In this document: in pieces, positions 61,770-64,000 of the stretch
Layout of the letters: each line of letters begins with the position of its first letter
How positions within the stretch are numbered: the first letter of the stretch is position 1
Source: Roseburia rectibacter
GTDB taxonomy: Bacteria > Bacillota > Clostridia > Lachnospirales > Lachnospiraceae
Length of the DNA stretch: 64,000 nucleotides
Direction of reading: 5' to 3'
Assembly: GCF_014287515.2 (NCBI RefSeq)
Contig: NZ_CP092473.1
Location: 1,887,001 to 1,951,000, forward strand
Notes under the pieces: generated by a model
The model's database searches: none
What the model saw: only the letters and a program-made list of their open reading frames with translations
What the model was told of the DNA's origin: nothing
Translations under genes and position numbers: made by a program

Positions 61770-62531
61770 ATGAAGGTTTCAGACATTATACGTATAGGCG
61801 ATAAGATTGATATCCGTGTTCTTCAGGAAGTTGAACAGGCAGAAAAAACGGATGTCACTGTTAAAACATATAAGAGTAAAGTACTTGATTTCTGTTCAAA
61901 TGGGAATATGGAGATAGCAATGCCAATGGAGGCGGGTAAACTGGTATTATTACAGCTTGGTGTCCGCTATGAACTCGTGTTTTTCTCACGCGAGTCACTG
62001 TATCGAGCCGTTGGTCAGGTAAAAGAACGATATAAAAAAGACAATATATATATGCTTGAGATGGAATTGAAATCCCAGCCGGAAAAATTTCAACGGAGAG
62101 AATACTTCAGATTTCCGTGTCTGCTCGATTTTAAATATTATGAACTGACGGCTGAACAGGCTATGCTTGACAGTGTGGAGGCTATTTTTTCAGAAATCCG
62201 TGATGAACACTTTTATGAGAAAGAACGAAAAGGAAAAATCATGGATTTAAGTGGCGGAGGAATCCGTTTTACAACAGAACAGGAGCAGAAACCTGGTACG
62301 TGGATATTGGCAGAATTAAGGCTGAAGAGCCAGACAATGGATAATCAGTATTATATTGTTGCAAATGTGATAGAATCAGGTAAAATAGAATCAGCGGCGG
62401 AATATGGATTTATGTCGCGTGCAAAATTCAGTATCAAGAATGATCGTGTAAGGGAAGAAATTATTCGTTACATCTTCGAAGAAGAGAGAAGAATGCGTCA
62501 GCAAAATGGCAGTGAGAGGATAAAAAAATGA
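61770..62531 (+). CDS. PilZ-domain flagellar brake protein (YcgR/YpfA-like)
   Basis: A 253-residue protein starting at ATG 61770, seven bases after aaggagg; ATG 61764 is too close. The N-terminal YcgR-like beta barrel is followed by a PilZ domain with the c-di-GMP-binding RxxxR (Arg110, Arg114 in RREYFR) and DLSGGG (from 159). When loaded with c-di-GMP such proteins bind MotA or the switch and slow the motor. The stop overlaps cheB (ATGA). Confidence 0.9.
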   Translation: MKVSDIIRIGDKIDIRVLQEVEQAEKTDVTVKTYKSKVLDFCSNGNMEIAMPMEAGKLVLLQLGVRYELVFFSRESLYRAVGQVKERYKKDNIYMLEMELKSQPEKFQRREYFRFPCLLDFKYYELTAEQAMLDSVEAIFSEIRDEHFYEKERKGKIMDLSGGGIRFTTEQEQKPGTWILAELRLKSQTMDNQYYIVANVIESGKIESAAEYGFMSRAKFSIKNDRVREEIIRYIFEEERRMRQQNGSERIKK

Positions 62532-63592
62532 AAAAAAATATTCTTGTTGTTGATGACTCTGCACTCATGAGAAGGGTGATCTGTGATATTATTAATTCGG
62601 ATGAAACATTTCAGGCAATCGATACCTGCAGAGACGGTCTGGATGCACTTGAAAAATTAAGAGCAAAAAGATATGACGGTGTGGTATTGGATGTTAATAT
62701 GCCGCGGATGGATGGACTTGCTTTATTAGAGCAGCTTCAAAAAGAAAAAATCCGTGCTACGGTCATCATGGTCAGTACTACGACTACAAAGGATGCCGAA
62801 GTTACCATGCTTGCCATGGAACGGGGGGCAGTTGATTTTGTGCCGAAGCCGACGAATGTGATCGAGGCAAAAGGTGAAGCATTTAAGGGTAAACTTCTTG
62901 GAGTGCTGAATGCAGTTTTAAAAACACAGAAGATGGCTTTGGGCAGCAAATCGGCTGCAACACCGGAAAAAGTAGTCTTGCGCAGAAACACAGAGCCGGT
63001 TCGAAGCAGAAATAAATTAGTTGCATTGGCATGTTCGACGGGAGGTCCGAAAGCTCTTCAGAGTGTGATTCCATATCTTCCTAAAAATCTGGATGCACCA
63101 ATGGTTTTAGTGCAGCATATGCCTGCAGGATTTACAAAATCCATGGCAGACAGACTGAACGAAGTCAGTGACATACATGTCAAAGAGGCGGAAGATGGAG
63201 ATGTGCTCAAAAAGGGAACGATATATATTGCTCCCGGCGGAAAGCATATGGAAATAAAGAAAAGTCCTGACGGAAGCCATAAAATCAGACTCAATGATGA
63301 ATTGCCTCCTATCGGCGGATTAAAACCGTGTGCAGACATTACTTATGATTCGTTGCGAACCTGTGGATATGATCAGATAGTGTGTGTTGTACTGACCGGT
63401 ATGGGAGCAGATGGTACCAAGGGAATAAAATCCTTAGCAAAGAGTAAGCCGGTATATGTGATATCGCAGAATGCCGAGACTTGTGTGGTATACGGAATGC
63501 CTAAGTCGATTGCTGAAACCGGACTGGTAAATGAAGTGGTTCCTCTTACACAGGTTGCTCAAACAATAACAAAGAATGTGGGGGTACAGTAA
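62528..63592 (+). CDS. cheB: Chemotaxis protein-glutamate methylesterase CheB
   Basis: A 354-residue protein. The receiver domain has Asp55 in VVLDVNMPRMDG. The C-terminal methylesterase has catalytic Ser170 in ACSTGGPK, His197 in LVQHMPAGFT and Asp in GMGADGTKG. It demethylates (and may deamidate) chemoreceptors when phosphorylated by CheA. It starts inside the PilZ gene stop. Confidence 0.97.
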   Translation: MKKNILVVDDSALMRRVICDIINSDETFQAIDTCRDGLDALEKLRAKRYDGVVLDVNMPRMDGLALLEQLQKEKIRATVIMVSTTTTKDAEVTMLAMERGAVDFVPKPTNVIEAKGEAFKGKLLGVLNAVLKTQKMALGSKSAATPEKVVLRRNTEPVRSRNKLVALACSTGGPKALQSVIPYLPKNLDAPMVLVQHMPAGFTKSMADRLNEVSDIHVKEAEDGDVLKKGTIYIAPGGKHMEIKKSPDGSHKIRLNDELPPIGGLKPCADITYDSLRTCGYDQIVCVVLTGMGADGTKGIKSLAKSKPVYVISQNAETCVVYGMPKSIAETGLVNEVVPLTQVAQTITKNVGVQ

Positions 63593-63593
63593 T

Positions 63594-64000
63594 ATGGATG
63601 TAAGCCAATATCTTGAGATTTTTATTGATGAAACAGAAGAACATCTGCAGACTTTAAGTGACTGCATTATGGAACTTGAAAAAGAACCGGAAAATATGGA
63701 TACTATAAATGAAATTTTCCGTGCAGCCCATTCCTTAAAGGGTATGGCAGGTACCATGGGATTTAAGCGCATGCAGCGACTGACCCATGATATGGAAAAT
63801 GTTTTTCAGGAAGTCAGAAGTGATAAAGTTAAAGTTAACAGTAATATGATCGATCTTCTTTTTAAATGCTTAGATGCCATTGAAAGCTATCTGAACAATG
63901 TAAAAGCAAGTTCTGACGAGGGAACAGAAGATAATGAACTGATCATCAAAGAATTGAATGATTTTATCGCCGGTGAAGAGAATGCTGAGAAAAAAGCAGA
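63594..64000 (+). CDS. cheA: Chemotaxis histidine kinase CheA, N-terminal part
   Basis: The open frame starts at ATG 63594, one base after cheB, and runs off the window end (about 135 residues seen). The HPt domain contains the phosphorylated His46 in AAHSLKGMAGTMGF, followed by the helices of the four-helix bundle and the start of an acidic linker. CheA phosphorylates CheY and CheB. The P2-P5 domains lie outside. Confidence 0.95.
   Translation, partial: MDVSQYLEIFIDETEEHLQTLSDCIMELEKEPENMDTINEIFRAAHSLKGMAGTMGFKRMQRLTHDMENVFQEVRSDKVKVNSNMIDLLFKCLDAIESYLNNVKASSDEGTEDNELIIKELNDFIAGEENAEKKA

Noticed and set aside
1..64000. tRNA or rRNA genes, insertion sequences
   Set aside because: No tRNA cloverleaf, rRNA segment or transposase was recognised on either strand; a formal tRNA scan was not possible.

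Overview
The window comes from a motile, low-G+C, Gram-positive Clostridia genome. It most resembles a Lachnospiraceae member of the Roseburia / Eubacterium rectale type, although the genus is inferred from gene content and layout only. The signs are a codY-led flagellar/chemotaxis cluster with the Firmicutes-type FliY, FlhF, FlhG and FlbD, strong AGGAGG ribosome binding sites, several GTG/TTG starts, and the sporulation genes cotJA, cotJB and sigK.

Region 1 (1 to about 18784) is the right-hand part of a siphovirus-type prophage. In order it carries the portal C-terminus, a MuF-type minor capsid protein with a C-terminal HELFH metallopeptidase (a candidate polymorphic toxin followed by a tiny candidate immunity gene), scaffold, major capsid protein, head-tail connectors, tail tube, frameshifted tail chaperones, tape measure, tail tip and fibre proteins, holin and endolysin. 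The fibre gene has an alternative C-terminal cassette lying in reverse, bounded by a 21-bp inverted repeat (one mismatch), with the two stop codons back to back. This looks like an invertible tail-fibre switch. Behind the lysis genes, with its own promoter and a hairpin at the end, is an AT-rich two-gene unit. One product is unknown. The other has a zinc ribbon and a PD-(D/E)XK nuclease domain. It is a candidate undescribed defence or superinfection-exclusion system.

Region 2 (18763-19517, minus strand) is the spore-coat operon cotJA-cotJB-cotJC. cotJC is cut short just before its first metal ligands, at the prophage edge. The prophage therefore appears to be inserted in cotJC, which recalls sporulation genes interrupted by excisable elements (skin in sigK, SP-beta in spsM).

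Region 3 (19741-35963) is mainly housekeeping: a solute-binding lipoprotein paired with a chemoreceptor, gltX, a UvrD-type helicase, a DUF1292 protein, a GH13-like protein that has lost canonical catalytic residues, a DUF5662 protein, an RluA-type pseudouridine synthase, sigK without a pro-sequence, comM, dprA and topA.

Region 4 (36071 to the end) is codY followed by about 27 kb of flagellar and chemotaxis genes in near-canonical order: flgBC-fliEFGHIJ-motE-like-fliK-flgD-flgE, then from an internal promoter flbD-motAB-fliLMY-cheY-fliOPQR-flhBAFG-pilZ-cheB-cheA. It builds the basal body, rod, hook, export gate, stator, switch and a c-di-GMP brake. cheA runs off the window end.
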